DNA from: DASWJZ01 sp038211615
GTDB lineage: Bacteria; Pseudomonadota; Alphaproteobacteria; Rhizobiales; Afifellaceae
NCBI GenBank assembly: GCA_038211615.1
Contig: JBBQVL010000011.1
Span: 1 to 64,000, forward strand
DNA: 64,000 nt
Direction of reading: 5' to 3'
Under the pieces are notes generated by a model. The model saw only the letters and a program-made list of their open reading frames with translations. It did not search any database and was not told the DNA's origin. Within the stretch, counting starts at the first letter, position 1; each line of letters opens with the position of its first letter. Both the position numbers and the translations under genes were made by a program. Shown in pieces: positions 8,641 through 16,866 of the stretch.

Positions 8641-9543
8641 ATGAGCGCCTCGCCCGGCGCGGTCGCGCGCTTCGAGACGCTGCGTGGCGCGGTCTTCCTC
8701 TCTCCCGCGGTCACGATCCTGCTGATCGCCATTGCCGGCCCTGTCCTCTTCACGCTGGCGATGAGCTTCACCTCGGCATCGTTCCTCGGAACGCTTGCCG
8801 ATTTTCGCTTCGTCGGCCTCGGCAACTACGCGAAGATCGTCGCCTCGTCGCAGTTTCAGCGCGCCTTCCTCGTCACGATCGAGTTCACGCTCTTCACCGT
8901 CAGCCTGGAGATGCTGCTCGGGCTCGGCGCCGGGCTGCTGCTGGCGGAGGAGTTTCGCGGCAGGACGCTGCTCCGCGTCCTGATGGTGGTGCCGTGGGCC
9001 ATCCCGACGGTGGTGAACGCCATCGCCTGGCGGCTGATCTACGCGCCGGATTTCGGCGCGCTCAACGCGGCCCTCGTGCAGCTCGGGCTGATGAGCGAAT
9101 ACAAGAGCTGGCTCGGCGATCCCGACCTCGCCCTCTACGCCATCGGAATCGCGGATGTGTGGAAGAATTTCCCGATCGTGGCGCTGATCGTGCTCGCGGC
9201 CCTGCAGAGCGCGCCGCAGGAGCTCTACGACGCCGCGCACGCCGACGGGGCGGGGGTCTTCAGCCGCTTCCGCGCAGTGACGCTGCCGCACATCGCCGGA
9301 CCGCTGATGGTGGCGCTGGTGCTCCGCACCATCGATTCGCTGAAAGTGTTCGACATCATCTGGGTGATGACGCGCGGCGGCCCGTTCAGCTCGACCAAGT
9401 CGATGAGCATGCTCGTCTACGAGCGTACCTTCTCCAACCTCGAAGCGGGCACTGGCTCCGCGATCGCCTTCATCATCACCCTCATCTGCCTCGTCTTCAT
9501 CGTCGCCTATACGCGCCTCCTGCGGCGTCAGGCGGTCGGCTAG
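8641..9543 (+). CDS. Carbohydrate ABC transporter permease, MalF/UgpA type
   Basis: A 300-residue membrane permease with six predicted transmembrane segments, the first near residues 19-42. The ATPase-docking loop reads ELYDAAHADGAGVFSRFRAV. ATG 8641 is chosen because it gives the normal MalF-family N-terminus; the ORF continuing upstream runs through the hairpin and the previous gene. Its partner permease starts 14 bp after its stop. Confidence 0.93.
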   Translation: MSASPGAVARFETLRGAVFLSPAVTILLIAIAGPVLFTLAMSFTSASFLGTLADFRFVGLGNYAKIVASSQFQRAFLVTIEFTLFTVSLEMLLGLGAGLLLAEEFRGRTLLRVLMVVPWAIPTVVNAIAWRLIYAPDFGALNAALVQLGLMSEYKSWLGDPDLALYAIGIADVWKNFPIVALIVLAALQSAPQELYDAAHADGAGVFSRFRAVTLPHIAGPLMVALVLRTIDSLKVFDIIWVMTRGGPFSSTKSMSMLVYERTFSNLEAGTGSAIAFIITLICLVFIVAYTRLLRRQAVG

Positions 9544-9557
9544 CGGCGGCGGGGAAG

Positions 9558-10385
9558 ATGCGGCGTGCCCTGATCCATACCGCGGCCGTTCTCCTCGCCG
9601 CGATCATCCTCGCTCCGGTCGCATGGCTCCTGATCCTCAGCGTCAGCCCGGCGACCGACATCACGACCGTGCCGCTGCAATGGATTCCTTCGCGCCTCGA
9701 TTTCTCGCGTTATGTGCGGCTCGTCACGCCGGACCCGACGGGCGCCGTCCCGGTCTATCTCCTGGCGCTCAGGAACAGTGTCATCGTCGGCGTCGGCGGC
9801 ACCGCGCTGGCGCTTTCCATCTCAATCCTCGCTGCCTGGCGCATCTCGCGCAATCACAAGAAGGACGGCTTTCTGCACCTGATGGTCGCGACCTACATGC
9901 TGCCGCAGACGGTGATGGCTCTGCCGCTCTACGTCATGCTCGCCGCAACCGGGCTCCTGAACAATCCGGCGGGGCTGATCGTCGTCTATCTGGGGTTTCT
10001 CGTGCCGTTCACCACCTGGCTGCTGAAGACCGGCTTCGACCAGGTGCCGCGCGAGCTCGACGAGGCGGCGCGCATCGACGGGCTCGGCTCCTTCGGCATC
10101 ATGGTCAAGATCGGCATCCCGCTCGCGCGCGCCAGCATCGCGACCGCGGCGCTCTTCTCGCTGCTCGCCTCATGGGACGAGTTCTTCTACGCTTTGCTCT
10201 TCACCTCCAACGCCGCCGCCAAGACCGTGACGGTGGCGATCGTCGATTTCACCAGCGGTCGCATCTCCGACTACGGCCTCGTCGCCGCGGCCGGCGTGCT
10301 GGCCGCCGTGCCTCCGGTGATCATCGGCCTGCTGCTGCAGCGAAACCTGATCTCGGGGCTCACGGCCGGCGGCGTGAAGGGGTAG
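9558..10385 (+). CDS. Carbohydrate ABC transporter permease, MalG type
   Basis: A 275-residue permease with six membrane segments. Its coupling loop is ELDEAARIDGLGSFGIMVK and it ends in SGLTAGGVKG, nearly identical to the tail of the other MalG-type permease at 3449. The start at 9558 follows GGGGAAG. No ATPase follows it, so this transporter must borrow one, most simply the product of the gene at the left edge of the window. It is the last gene before the RiPP cluster, which is convergent with it. Confidence 0.93.
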   Translation: MRRALIHTAAVLLAAIILAPVAWLLILSVSPATDITTVPLQWIPSRLDFSRYVRLVTPDPTGAVPVYLLALRNSVIVGVGGTALALSISILAAWRISRNHKKDGFLHLMVATYMLPQTVMALPLYVMLAATGLLNNPAGLIVVYLGFLVPFTTWLLKTGFDQVPRELDEAARIDGLGSFGIMVKIGIPLARASIATAALFSLLASWDEFFYALLFTSNAAAKTVTVAIVDFTSGRISDYGLVAAAGVLAAVPPVIIGLLLQRNLISGLTAGGVKG

Positions 10386-10456
10386 ACCGGGGAGGAGGAG
10401 GAGGATGGGGATGCTGCGCGACTGCCGCCTCCAGAACGGGAATCGTGTCAGCGCCG

Positions 10457-12313
10457 TCAGGGACTGGCTTCTGCGTGCGTCGCTTTCAAAGCCGTGGTGC
10501 TGGCCCGGAATGCGCCGTCCGTGAGGGCCAGAGCTTCGTCAACGTCGCGCGGTCGCGTGACGATCGACATCAACAGGCCTTCGTGTTCCACGACGAAGTT
10601 CCTCTCGCGCAGAAATTCGAGGTCGGGCCCGTCCGGACATTGATCCGGCCGGCGGGGCTTCTCGAGATGCCTCAGCAACTTGTCATGGCTTGCCGAGAGT
10701 AGCGTCATGGGTGCGCTCGCGATGCGTCGGGTATCGACAACGATTGCGCCGTTTGGCCGGGAGAGGACCCGGAGGGCTGGGGGCTGCGACACGTTCTTCC
10801 AGCACTTTCGCCACCGGGCGATCGCAGTGGCCAGCCGCTCCACCAGGTCCGGTCTCTCCAGAAGCGTCGTGGAATAGGTGCCCTTGAAGTGATAGGCGAT
10901 GCTCTCGAGCGGCGCTTCGGGCGGATACAGCGCTTCATAGGACGGGTAGGGGCGGACGTTGGTGATACCGAACGTCTCCGGCGTGTTGTGATACGGGCTG
11001 TAGCGATCGACGATGATCGGACTGCAGCCGGACGGCGGCTCGAGGTGCTCAAGCTTCGGCAGCAATTCCAGCACCGCCTCGTACTCGGCGGCGTCCTCGC
11101 CCGGCAGCCCGTAGAGATAATTCCACGCAACGTGGATGCCGGCCCCCTTGCAATAGCGCAGCAGCGCGATGTTCTGGTGCGCTGAGACGCCTTTGCGCAT
11201 GAGACGCAGCGTGCTCGACGAGAACGATTCGATGCCCGGCTGGATCGAATCGATTCCGCCCTGCATCATGACGTCGAGCTGATCCGGGCGGAGATTGGCT
11301 TTTACCTCGTAGAAGAGCCCAGGATGCCCTTCCCAGTTCGCCAGTCTCGGCAGCAGGCCCTGCAGGTATATCAGCGGCATGATGTTGTCCGCGGCAGCAA
11401 ATCTTCTTGCGTCCCAGGTGCGCGTGAGATGCTGGATTTCCTCGAAGACACGGTCGGCGCTCTTCTGACGGAACTCCATTCCGACGCCGTTCAAGCCGCA
11501 GAATGTGCAATGGTTCTTCTGGCCCCACCAGCACCCGCGCGAGCTTTCGAACGTCACGAACTCCGGCAGATTCGCCGGCAGCGTCCCGTGGTCATGGCAG
11601 CTGCGCATCGCGTCGAAATAGTCGTCGAACACCGGCGCATGGACCACGCTCATGTCGCCAATGGGTTCGCATATCGTGACCCGGCCTGAGGGGCGCACGC
11701 CCGACCGCAGGTAAGCCTCGCAAAAATCGGGAAAGGCCGTGTCGGCCTCGCCGGCGAAGAAATGGTCGATCCAGGGAAATGTTTCCGCGAGTCCCTCTCC
11801 CATCGGTGAGGAGACGTTGGCCCCGCCCATCACGATGTAGATTTCGGGGGCGGCCTGCTTGATGCGACGGGCGAGCGCGGAAGCGGCGAGATTCTGCTGG
11901 AAGGTGGACGACAGTCCGACGATCCGCGGGCGCAGCGAAAGCACCTGCTCCGTCAGCGTGTCGAGGAGTCCATCCGCACGGGCCCCGGCGCGCTCGAACA
12001 GTGCTGCAGCTTCGTTGGAGAGCGGCAGGGGCTCCGCGAGGCGGGCGACAGTTTCTGGAGGATAGGCGTGGTCGCGAAACACGCGATCGCCAAGCAGCGC
12101 GCGAATCGGTGATTCGCAAAGTTCGCGATAATCGGCGTATCCGATCCACGAAGCGAACAGGACACTACCGTAAAGCGTCCGAACCGTGATCCCGCGCGCA
12201 CGGCATGCGGAAGCGAGCACGGCGGTGCCCAGTGCCGGGAAATTGATCGCGTCGAACGGGGGGACAATCAGGCAGATATCGGGGCCGTTGGCGCTTGCGC
12301 TGGCTTTCTTCAT
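10457..12313 (-). CDS. B12-binding radical SAM RiPP maturase
   Basis: A 618-residue enzyme with an N-terminal cobalamin-binding-like domain (about residues 10-200; PDICLIVPPFDAINFPALG, later VMGGANVSSP) and a radical SAM domain from about residue 250. The iron-sulfur cysteines are C261, C269 and C272, a C-x7-C-x2-C spacing in SRGCWWGQKNHCTFCGLNG. This spacing and the CTFCGLNG string are typical of the ribosomal-peptide maturation radical SAM protein 1 family, many of which are thought to methylate unactivated carbons. The start at 12313 is set by GGAGGCGGAG upstream. It is divergent from the small precursor gene at 12461, its likely substrate; C-methylation is inference. Confidence 0.88.
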   Translation of the reverse strand: MKKASASANGPDICLIVPPFDAINFPALGTAVLASACRARGITVRTLYGSVLFASWIGYADYRELCESPIRALLGDRVFRDHAYPPETVARLAEPLPLSNEAAALFERAGARADGLLDTLTEQVLSLRPRIVGLSSTFQQNLAASALARRIKQAAPEIYIVMGGANVSSPMGEGLAETFPWIDHFFAGEADTAFPDFCEAYLRSGVRPSGRVTICEPIGDMSVVHAPVFDDYFDAMRSCHDHGTLPANLPEFVTFESSRGCWWGQKNHCTFCGLNGVGMEFRQKSADRVFEEIQHLTRTWDARRFAAADNIMPLIYLQGLLPRLANWEGHPGLFYEVKANLRPDQLDVMMQGGIDSIQPGIESFSSSTLRLMRKGVSAHQNIALLRYCKGAGIHVAWNYLYGLPGEDAAEYEAVLELLPKLEHLEPPSGCSPIIVDRYSPYHNTPETFGITNVRPYPSYEALYPPEAPLESIAYHFKGTYSTTLLERPDLVERLATAIARWRKCWKNVSQPPALRVLSRPNGAIVVDTRRIASAPMTLLSASHDKLLRHLEKPRRPDQCPDGPDLEFLRERNFVVEHEGLLMSIVTRPRDVDEALALTDGAFRASTTALKATHAEASP

Positions 12314-12460
12314 CTCCGCCTCCACGCGCGCCGGATGCTAAACTGAAGCTTTGAGAGGCCGCACAGGGCGGTCCAGCCCAGCCTTCTTTCTTGTCCTGTA
12401 TCCCAGATAGGCGTATTGCACCTTGCGGTATAGATAATTCCCTACGAGGAGGAGAGCCTG

Positions 12461-12625
12461 ATGTCGGATAAGCCGGACTTCTTGCCCGACGCGCCGATTG
12501 GGAAGCAGGCGTGGGATCAGCCTCGGTTCAAGGCGTGGGAAAAGCCGACGTTCCAGCGCATTGCGGCGAACGAGGCGGAAACCGGTATCAATTTCGGCCC
12601 CGAGATTCTGATTCTTGTATCCTAG
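12461..12625 (+). CDS. Probable RiPP (lasso-like) precursor peptide, 54 residues
   Basis: A small gene with a strong ribosome site (GAGGAGGAGAG) and an AT-rich leader containing a candidate -10 (GATAAT, 12433-12438). The peptide starts MSDKPDFLPDAPIGK. W26-x-x-P29-x-F31 and T41 match the lasso leader pattern Y-x-x-P-x-L with Thr fifteen residues after the aromatic, the element recognised by PqqD-like B1 proteins. The tail after T41 is GINFGPEILILVS. If G42 is core residue 1, E48 is position 7 and could close a seven-residue ring; with the usual Thr at -2 the core would begin at I43, which is unusual. The last residue is serine, the type of residue phosphorylated by kinases in paeninodin-type lasso clusters. 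PqqD starts 39 bp downstream. No homology search was possible. Confidence 0.8.
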   Translation: MSDKPDFLPDAPIGKQAWDQPRFKAWEKPTFQRIAANEAETGINFGPEILILVS

Positions 12626-12664
12626 GAGTAATTTCCAGGAAGATTCGCCAGCATCCGGATTTCC

Positions 12665-12961
12665 GTGACCATAGTCCCGTCTTCATCGGTGGTTCGCCAC
12701 GCCGACGTGGTGGATCTGGAAACCGACGGCGAGATCGTCGCCATGAATATGGATGCCGGGACCTGCTTCGGGCTGAACAAGGTAGGCTCACGAATCTGGA
12801 AATTGATCGAATCGCCGGCGCGTGTTGCCGATGTCTGCGCGGTACTGGTCCAGGAATATGATGTCGATGCCGCGACCTGCGAGCAGCAGGTCGTCGAAAT
12901 GCTCGAGGGCCTGAAGGCCGAGCGGCTCGTCGATGAATGCGAGTCGATCGCGCCGGCCTAG
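12665..12961 (+). CDS. PqqD family peptide-recognition protein
   Basis: A 98-residue single-domain PqqD-like protein. The usual features are visible: an N-terminal beta segment VVRHADVVDLETDGEIVAMN, then GLNKVGSRIWKLIE and a C-terminal helical part with LVQEYDVD and VVEMLEGL. In RiPP pathways this fold (RRE; B1 in lasso systems) binds the precursor leader and presents it to the modifying enzymes. The GTG start at 12665 lacks an obvious ribosome site, so translation may depend on coupling to the precursor gene just upstream. Its 3' end faces the cyclase gene (20 bp between stops). Confidence 0.85.
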   Translation: MTIVPSSSVVRHADVVDLETDGEIVAMNMDAGTCFGLNKVGSRIWKLIESPARVADVCAVLVQEYDVDAATCEQQVVEMLEGLKAERLVDECESIAPA

Positions 12962-12980
12962 CTGTCTGCCTCGCCCAGTA

Positions 12981-14915
12981 TCATCGGTTGGAACGCGTCG
13001 CCTTGCGCAGGAAGTGTCCGACCGAGAGGCCGCGCAGCAAGGCCAGTCGATAGTTCTGGACGACATCCTCCCGATCCCAGCCGGAACTCGGCCAGTCCGT
13101 TGTGAGCTGCCGCAAGCGTGCGAGATCGAGCGTTTCGCGCGCCGGGCCGCATCCGTCGAGTCGCTCCAGCTCGTCGCTCGCCGCGTCGCGCGCGAGGTCA
13201 AGTCCCTCGTGCCAATCGGCGCCCTGCAGGCCGCGGCGACGTTCGCTCAATACCTGGGCGGGCAGGCGCCCGGCGAAAGCACGCCGCGCAAGCGCGCGCG
13301 GCACGCCCCTCGACAGGTATTGGCTGCTTGGAACGGACAGGCAGAATTCGACGAGCTTGCGGTCGGCCATGGGGTCGCGCAGATCGATGCCCCATCCGCC
13401 TAGTACACCCTTGTTGTAGTTGCCGAGATCCATGCGCTGGAGAACCCAAAGCCTCACTCCGAAACCATCGCGGCGGGGCCGATAGGAAAAATCCAGACCG
13501 CGACGGCGAGCCCGCTGCGCGAGATCCAGCTCCTGGAATCGCGCAACGTTGATCGCAGTGTAGACACGCACGTCTGGCAGCGCCCGGCCCGCAAGGCGTC
13601 CTGCGGACTTCCAGACCGCGTCGGGCAAGAACGGACCCACACTCGCCGCCGCCACACCGCGCCAGCGCATTTGGCGATTGCGCACCAGCGCGCGCGCCTC
13701 GCGTATCAGAGCAACCCAGCGACCGCCGCCGAACATCTCGGGCAGCGACTGCATGCCGTCGTAGCTGACACTCATGTTCCCCATCTGGGCATTGAGCATC
13801 ACGGACACGCCATTCGTGCGGGCCGTCTCATTTATCTCGAGCGCCCAGCCGTTGCAGAGATTGAGCATCGGCTGCTCGAAGAGGTGGAAATAGCGGTCGA
13901 GCGAATCGAGCGGAGACCTGGCGCTGCCGCCAACCCGCAGATGATCGATATTGGGATGCAGCGCGGCGGTGGCGGCGGCGAGAGGCCCTTCGTCCGCGAT
14001 CCGGCCTGCTGGAACCGGACCGTCGTAGCCGTCTCGGGGGACGCCGGTGAATGCCGCGAGCCGGCGCCCCTCGGCGGCGAGCTGCATCGCTGCGGATGTC
14101 GCAACGATGGCGCTGTCGAGCCCGCCGCTCAGGTGCGCCCCGACGGCGCGCGCGCTCCGCAAACGCACGCGTACCGCCTCGTCGAGATGATGGCGCAGGG
14201 CTTCGGCGTAGGCGTCGGCGTTGCGCATCCGGACCGTGGAGCGCGTGGGCTGCCAATAGCGGTGCAGCGTGACGCCCTGCTCGGTGACCAGGGCGAAATG
14301 ACCTGCCGGAAGCCGCTCGATTCCCGCAAAGAAGCTCCCCGTGCCGGTCTGCGGCATCAGCGTCAGAAACTCGGCGGCATGCACGCTGTCGGGTGCCATT
14401 GGCACCTGGGCAAGCGCATGCAGGCCCTTGGGCATCGACGCGAAGGCGAAGAAGCCGTTGCCGCGGTGAAAATGCAGCGGACGATGCCCCATGAAGTCGC
14501 GCGCCAGGAGCAGCCTGCGTTTCCCGGCGTCCCACATCGCGAAAGCGAAATCGCCTGAGAGATGGTCGACGACTTCCTCGCCCCAACGTTCGCAGGCGGC
14601 GGCGAGAACCGCGGCATCGCAGAGCGCGCGCGCCCGGGACGGCTCGACGTTCAGCGCACGGATCAAATCTTCGCGATTGTCGAGACGCACGTCGGCGGCG
14701 AGGACCAGGGTGCCGCCCGCGGCGAACTGGAGATCGTCGTCGTAGCGATCCTCCGGCAGCACTTCGAACAGGCGACGCCCGAGTGCGATGTCGCCCGCGG
14801 ACCAGCAGGCGACGGCGTCAGGTCCGTAGAGCGCCTGTGCCGTGAGCATGCGCTCGCATTCGATGCGCACGCGCGGCATGGAAGCGAAATTCCAGAGGCC
14901 GGCGATCGCAGTCAT
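12981..14915 (-). CDS. Asparagine synthetase-like protein, probable lasso macrolactam cyclase
   Basis: A 644-residue protein with an N-terminal class II amidotransferase-like domain (about 1-210) and a C-terminal ATP-pyrophosphatase domain with the PP-loop SGGLDS at residues 263-268. The protein begins MTAIAGLW, so the catalytic Cys2 of true glutamine-dependent asparagine synthetases is replaced by Thr and it cannot release ammonia from glutamine. That loss is expected in lasso cyclases, which activate an Asp/Glu side chain of the precursor as an acyl-AMP. The start at 14915 is supported by GAGGG seven bases upstream and by the family N-terminus; a 28-codon upstream extension is unlikely. It is divergent from the kinase gene. 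Confidence 0.85.
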   Translation of the reverse strand: MTAIAGLWNFASMPRVRIECERMLTAQALYGPDAVACWSAGDIALGRRLFEVLPEDRYDDDLQFAAGGTLVLAADVRLDNREDLIRALNVEPSRARALCDAAVLAAACERWGEEVVDHLSGDFAFAMWDAGKRRLLLARDFMGHRPLHFHRGNGFFAFASMPKGLHALAQVPMAPDSVHAAEFLTLMPQTGTGSFFAGIERLPAGHFALVTEQGVTLHRYWQPTRSTVRMRNADAYAEALRHHLDEAVRVRLRSARAVGAHLSGGLDSAIVATSAAMQLAAEGRRLAAFTGVPRDGYDGPVPAGRIADEGPLAAATAALHPNIDHLRVGGSARSPLDSLDRYFHLFEQPMLNLCNGWALEINETARTNGVSVMLNAQMGNMSVSYDGMQSLPEMFGGGRWVALIREARALVRNRQMRWRGVAAASVGPFLPDAVWKSAGRLAGRALPDVRVYTAINVARFQELDLAQRARRRGLDFSYRPRRDGFGVRLWVLQRMDLGNYNKGVLGGWGIDLRDPMADRKLVEFCLSVPSSQYLSRGVPRALARRAFAGRLPAQVLSERRRGLQGADWHEGLDLARDAASDELERLDGCGPARETLDLARLRQLTTDWPSSGWDREDVVQNYRLALLRGLSVGHFLRKATRSNR

Positions 14916-15066
14916 GCGCACCCTCGCCGTTCGGGGCTGGAAACTGCGCAGCCGGTCGTCGGTCGCGAAACATTCAAGCGCGGCGCCATCCTTCCGCAAA
15001 CTGCATTCCGTCTATTTGGAGCAGCGACAACTTGCAAATGTAGCGCTCTCGCCCATTCAGTGGGGG

Positions 15067-15954
15067 ATGCACGTCGTTCCTTTCCTGCCCGGCATGCCCG
15101 ACGTCGTCTTCCGGGAAGTCAGCGAGTTGCCCTCGCACCTGCCGAACAGCAAATCCGCCGGGGTCCAGGCACAGGCGAAAGAGGGGGAGCTGCTGATTGT
15201 GGCGCCGGGGGTAGGCAGAATCCTCATCCGCGCCGGCAATTCCAGCGACTTCGTCCGCGAAAAGAATTCCGAGCCCGACCTCTTCGCGCTGCTGCTCAGC
15301 GGTGGCGCGCGTGCTGCCATCATCCATCAACGTGGCGAGCTGCCGCTCCACGCGGCCAGCATGGTGCCGCCCGGCGGCGATGCCGCCGTGGCGATTTGCG
15401 GAGAATCCGGCGCGGGCAAGTCGACGCTCGCCGCCGAACTCAGCCGTCGCGGATGGACCCTGCTCGCCGACGACATCACCCGCGTCAACTGGAACGGGGA
15501 TTATCCTCTGGCCTGGCCTAGCTGGGGCAGCATAAAGCTGTGGCGAGACTCATGTGAAAGGCTCGGCATAGATCCGTCCGGCCTGCCCAAAATCTGCGCG
15601 CTGATCGAGAAATACCGCTGGACGGTAAGCGCACGCGACAAACCGATCAGGCTCGACGCTGTCTGCGAACTCGTTGTGCGGATGCCGCCGGGTCTCAGTT
15701 CCTGTTCCGGCGTCGAAAAGGCATCCAAGCTGTTTCGACACACATTTCGTCCGCGCTACGTGGCGCCGCTGCGACGTCAGGGCGAACATTTCCGGACAGT
15801 AAGCCGGATAGCGGGCGCCTGTCGGTTTTTCGATCTGAATGGCGCCAGACATGTCGCTGTCGGCGATTTGGCGGACAGCCTCGAGCAGCTGGTGTGGAGG
15901 CGGGCGGTGCAGAGCAGCACGACGCCCGGCGGCGAGGTCCATTCGGCGGTTTGA
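15067..15954 (+). CDS. HPr-kinase-like protein of the RiPP cluster
   Basis: About 295 residues with the HprK-type P-loop GESGAGKST (112-120) preceded by LPLHAAS and followed by LLADDI, the usual HprK layout. It lacks the N-terminal domain of true HPr kinase/phosphorylase. Homologues are regular members of lasso-type clusters, and characterised ones (paeninodin type) phosphorylate a C-terminal serine of the precursor; the local precursor ends in serine. The start is not certain: ATG 15067 has only a G-run before it, and the frame is open further upstream. The stop lies 1 bp from the 3' end of a tRNA gene on the other strand. Confidence 0.8.
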   Translation: MHVVPFLPGMPDVVFREVSELPSHLPNSKSAGVQAQAKEGELLIVAPGVGRILIRAGNSSDFVREKNSEPDLFALLLSGGARAAIIHQRGELPLHAASMVPPGGDAAVAICGESGAGKSTLAAELSRRGWTLLADDITRVNWNGDYPLAWPSWGSIKLWRDSCERLGIDPSGLPKICALIEKYRWTVSARDKPIRLDAVCELVVRMPPGLSSCSGVEKASKLFRHTFRPRYVAPLRRQGEHFRTVSRIAGACRFFDLNGARHVAVGDLADSLEQLVWRRAVQSSTTPGGEVHSAV

Positions 15955-15955
15955 T

Positions 15956-16031
<76 letters not shown>

Positions 16032-16164
16032 AGTCCCGGCCGGTGGGTTCTTCGGCGGGCGAGGCGCATTTACGGTCTGCCCTCCGGAGTGTCAAGCATC
16101 GGCACGCGGGGGGAGGGGCGGAAGACCTCCACCGGCTTGCGCCGCGGGCGTCAGACGGTCGCCG

Positions 16165-16866
16165 CTATTCGACCGGGACGAGCTTGCCCGTATAGACCAC
16201 AGGTCCGGTGGGTGCGCCGGAGGGTGAGCCGCCTTCCGGCTCCACTGTCACCGCGATGATGCCGTTCACCGGCCCGGCGAGTTCCTTTACTGCCTTCGCG
16301 TCGAGCCCCGCCTTCAGCACGCCGAGCGAGAACGGCTTTTCGCCATCGGGGATATGCCAGAGCTCCAGGCTTCGCCCTTCAGGCGTCTTAGCCGTGACGC
16401 TCCGCACGCGGATGATCCCGGTCGTGGTGTCGACCTCGGCGATCAGCGCCGGCTCGTGCCCGTCGGAATCCACCACCGCAACGAAACGTCCGCCTTGCGG
16501 CGTGGGCGTCACCGAGAGGCGGTCGATCACGACCACTGCGGCGAAGCCGGCAGCCAGCGCGCCGGCGACGAACGTCGCACCGCGCCAGAACGTCACCCGG
16601 CGCCGCAGCGCCACCACATTGGAAGGCGACGCCGCGGGCGTGGCCGCGCCGCTCGCAGTCGCCCGCTCAATCGCGCGCCAGACCTCTGGCCCCGGCATCA
16701 CCGGCGCGGCCGTGTCGTCGAGCGGCGCCAGTCGCTTCTGCAGCCCCTCGACCTCGGCGCGGAGCGCCGGATCGCGCTGCATGCGCTCGACAAAACGCGC
16801 GCGCTCGTCGGCGGGGAGGGTGCCCAGCACATATTCGGCGGCGGTGTCGTCGAGCTCTTCGCTCAT
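16165..16866 (-). CDS. Anti-sigma factor, RskA/anti-sigma-K type
   Basis: A 233-residue membrane anti-sigma factor. The N-terminal zinc-less anti-sigma segment includes DTAAEYVLGTLPADERARFV. A single membrane helix around TFVAGALAAGFAAVVVIDRL follows, and then a periplasmic RskA-like domain with PEGRSLELWHIPDG and FAVTLEP-like strands near the end. The start at 16866 overlaps the sigma-factor stop (ATGA), so the pair is translationally coupled; the longer frame upstream is a shadow of the sigma gene. It should hold the sigma factor of 16863-17444 inactive at the membrane until a signal releases it. Confidence 0.9.
   Translation of the reverse strand: MSEELDDTAAEYVLGTLPADERARFVERMQRDPALRAEVEGLQKRLAPLDDTAAPVMPGPEVWRAIERATASGAATPAASPSNVVALRRRVTFWRGATFVAGALAAGFAAVVVIDRLSVTPTPQGGRFVAVVDSDGHEPALIAEVDTTTGIIRVRSVTAKTPEGRSLELWHIPDGEKPFSLGVLKAGLDAKAVKELAGPVNGIIAVTVEPEGGSPSGAPTGPVVYTGKLVPVE

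Noticed and set aside
10386..10456. Left end of the RiPP cluster checked for a copy of the tRNA-Ala 3' end (attachment site)
   Set aside because: Only a vague GAGGAGGAGGAGGATG similarity was seen, not a real direct repeat, so no integration site is claimed.
12511..12861. Plus-strand 116-codon ORF across the precursor and pqqD genes
   Set aside because: It is out of frame with both genes, has no ribosome site and shows no family pattern; the 54-codon frame with GAGGAGGAGAG upstream explains the region.
12461..12961. Reading the radical SAM plus PqqD pair as a PQQ biosynthesis locus
   Set aside because: The radical SAM has a B12-type N-terminal domain and C-x7-C-x2-C spacing unlike PqqE, the precursor lacks the PqqA Glu/Tyr pair, and pqqB, pqqC and pqqE are absent.
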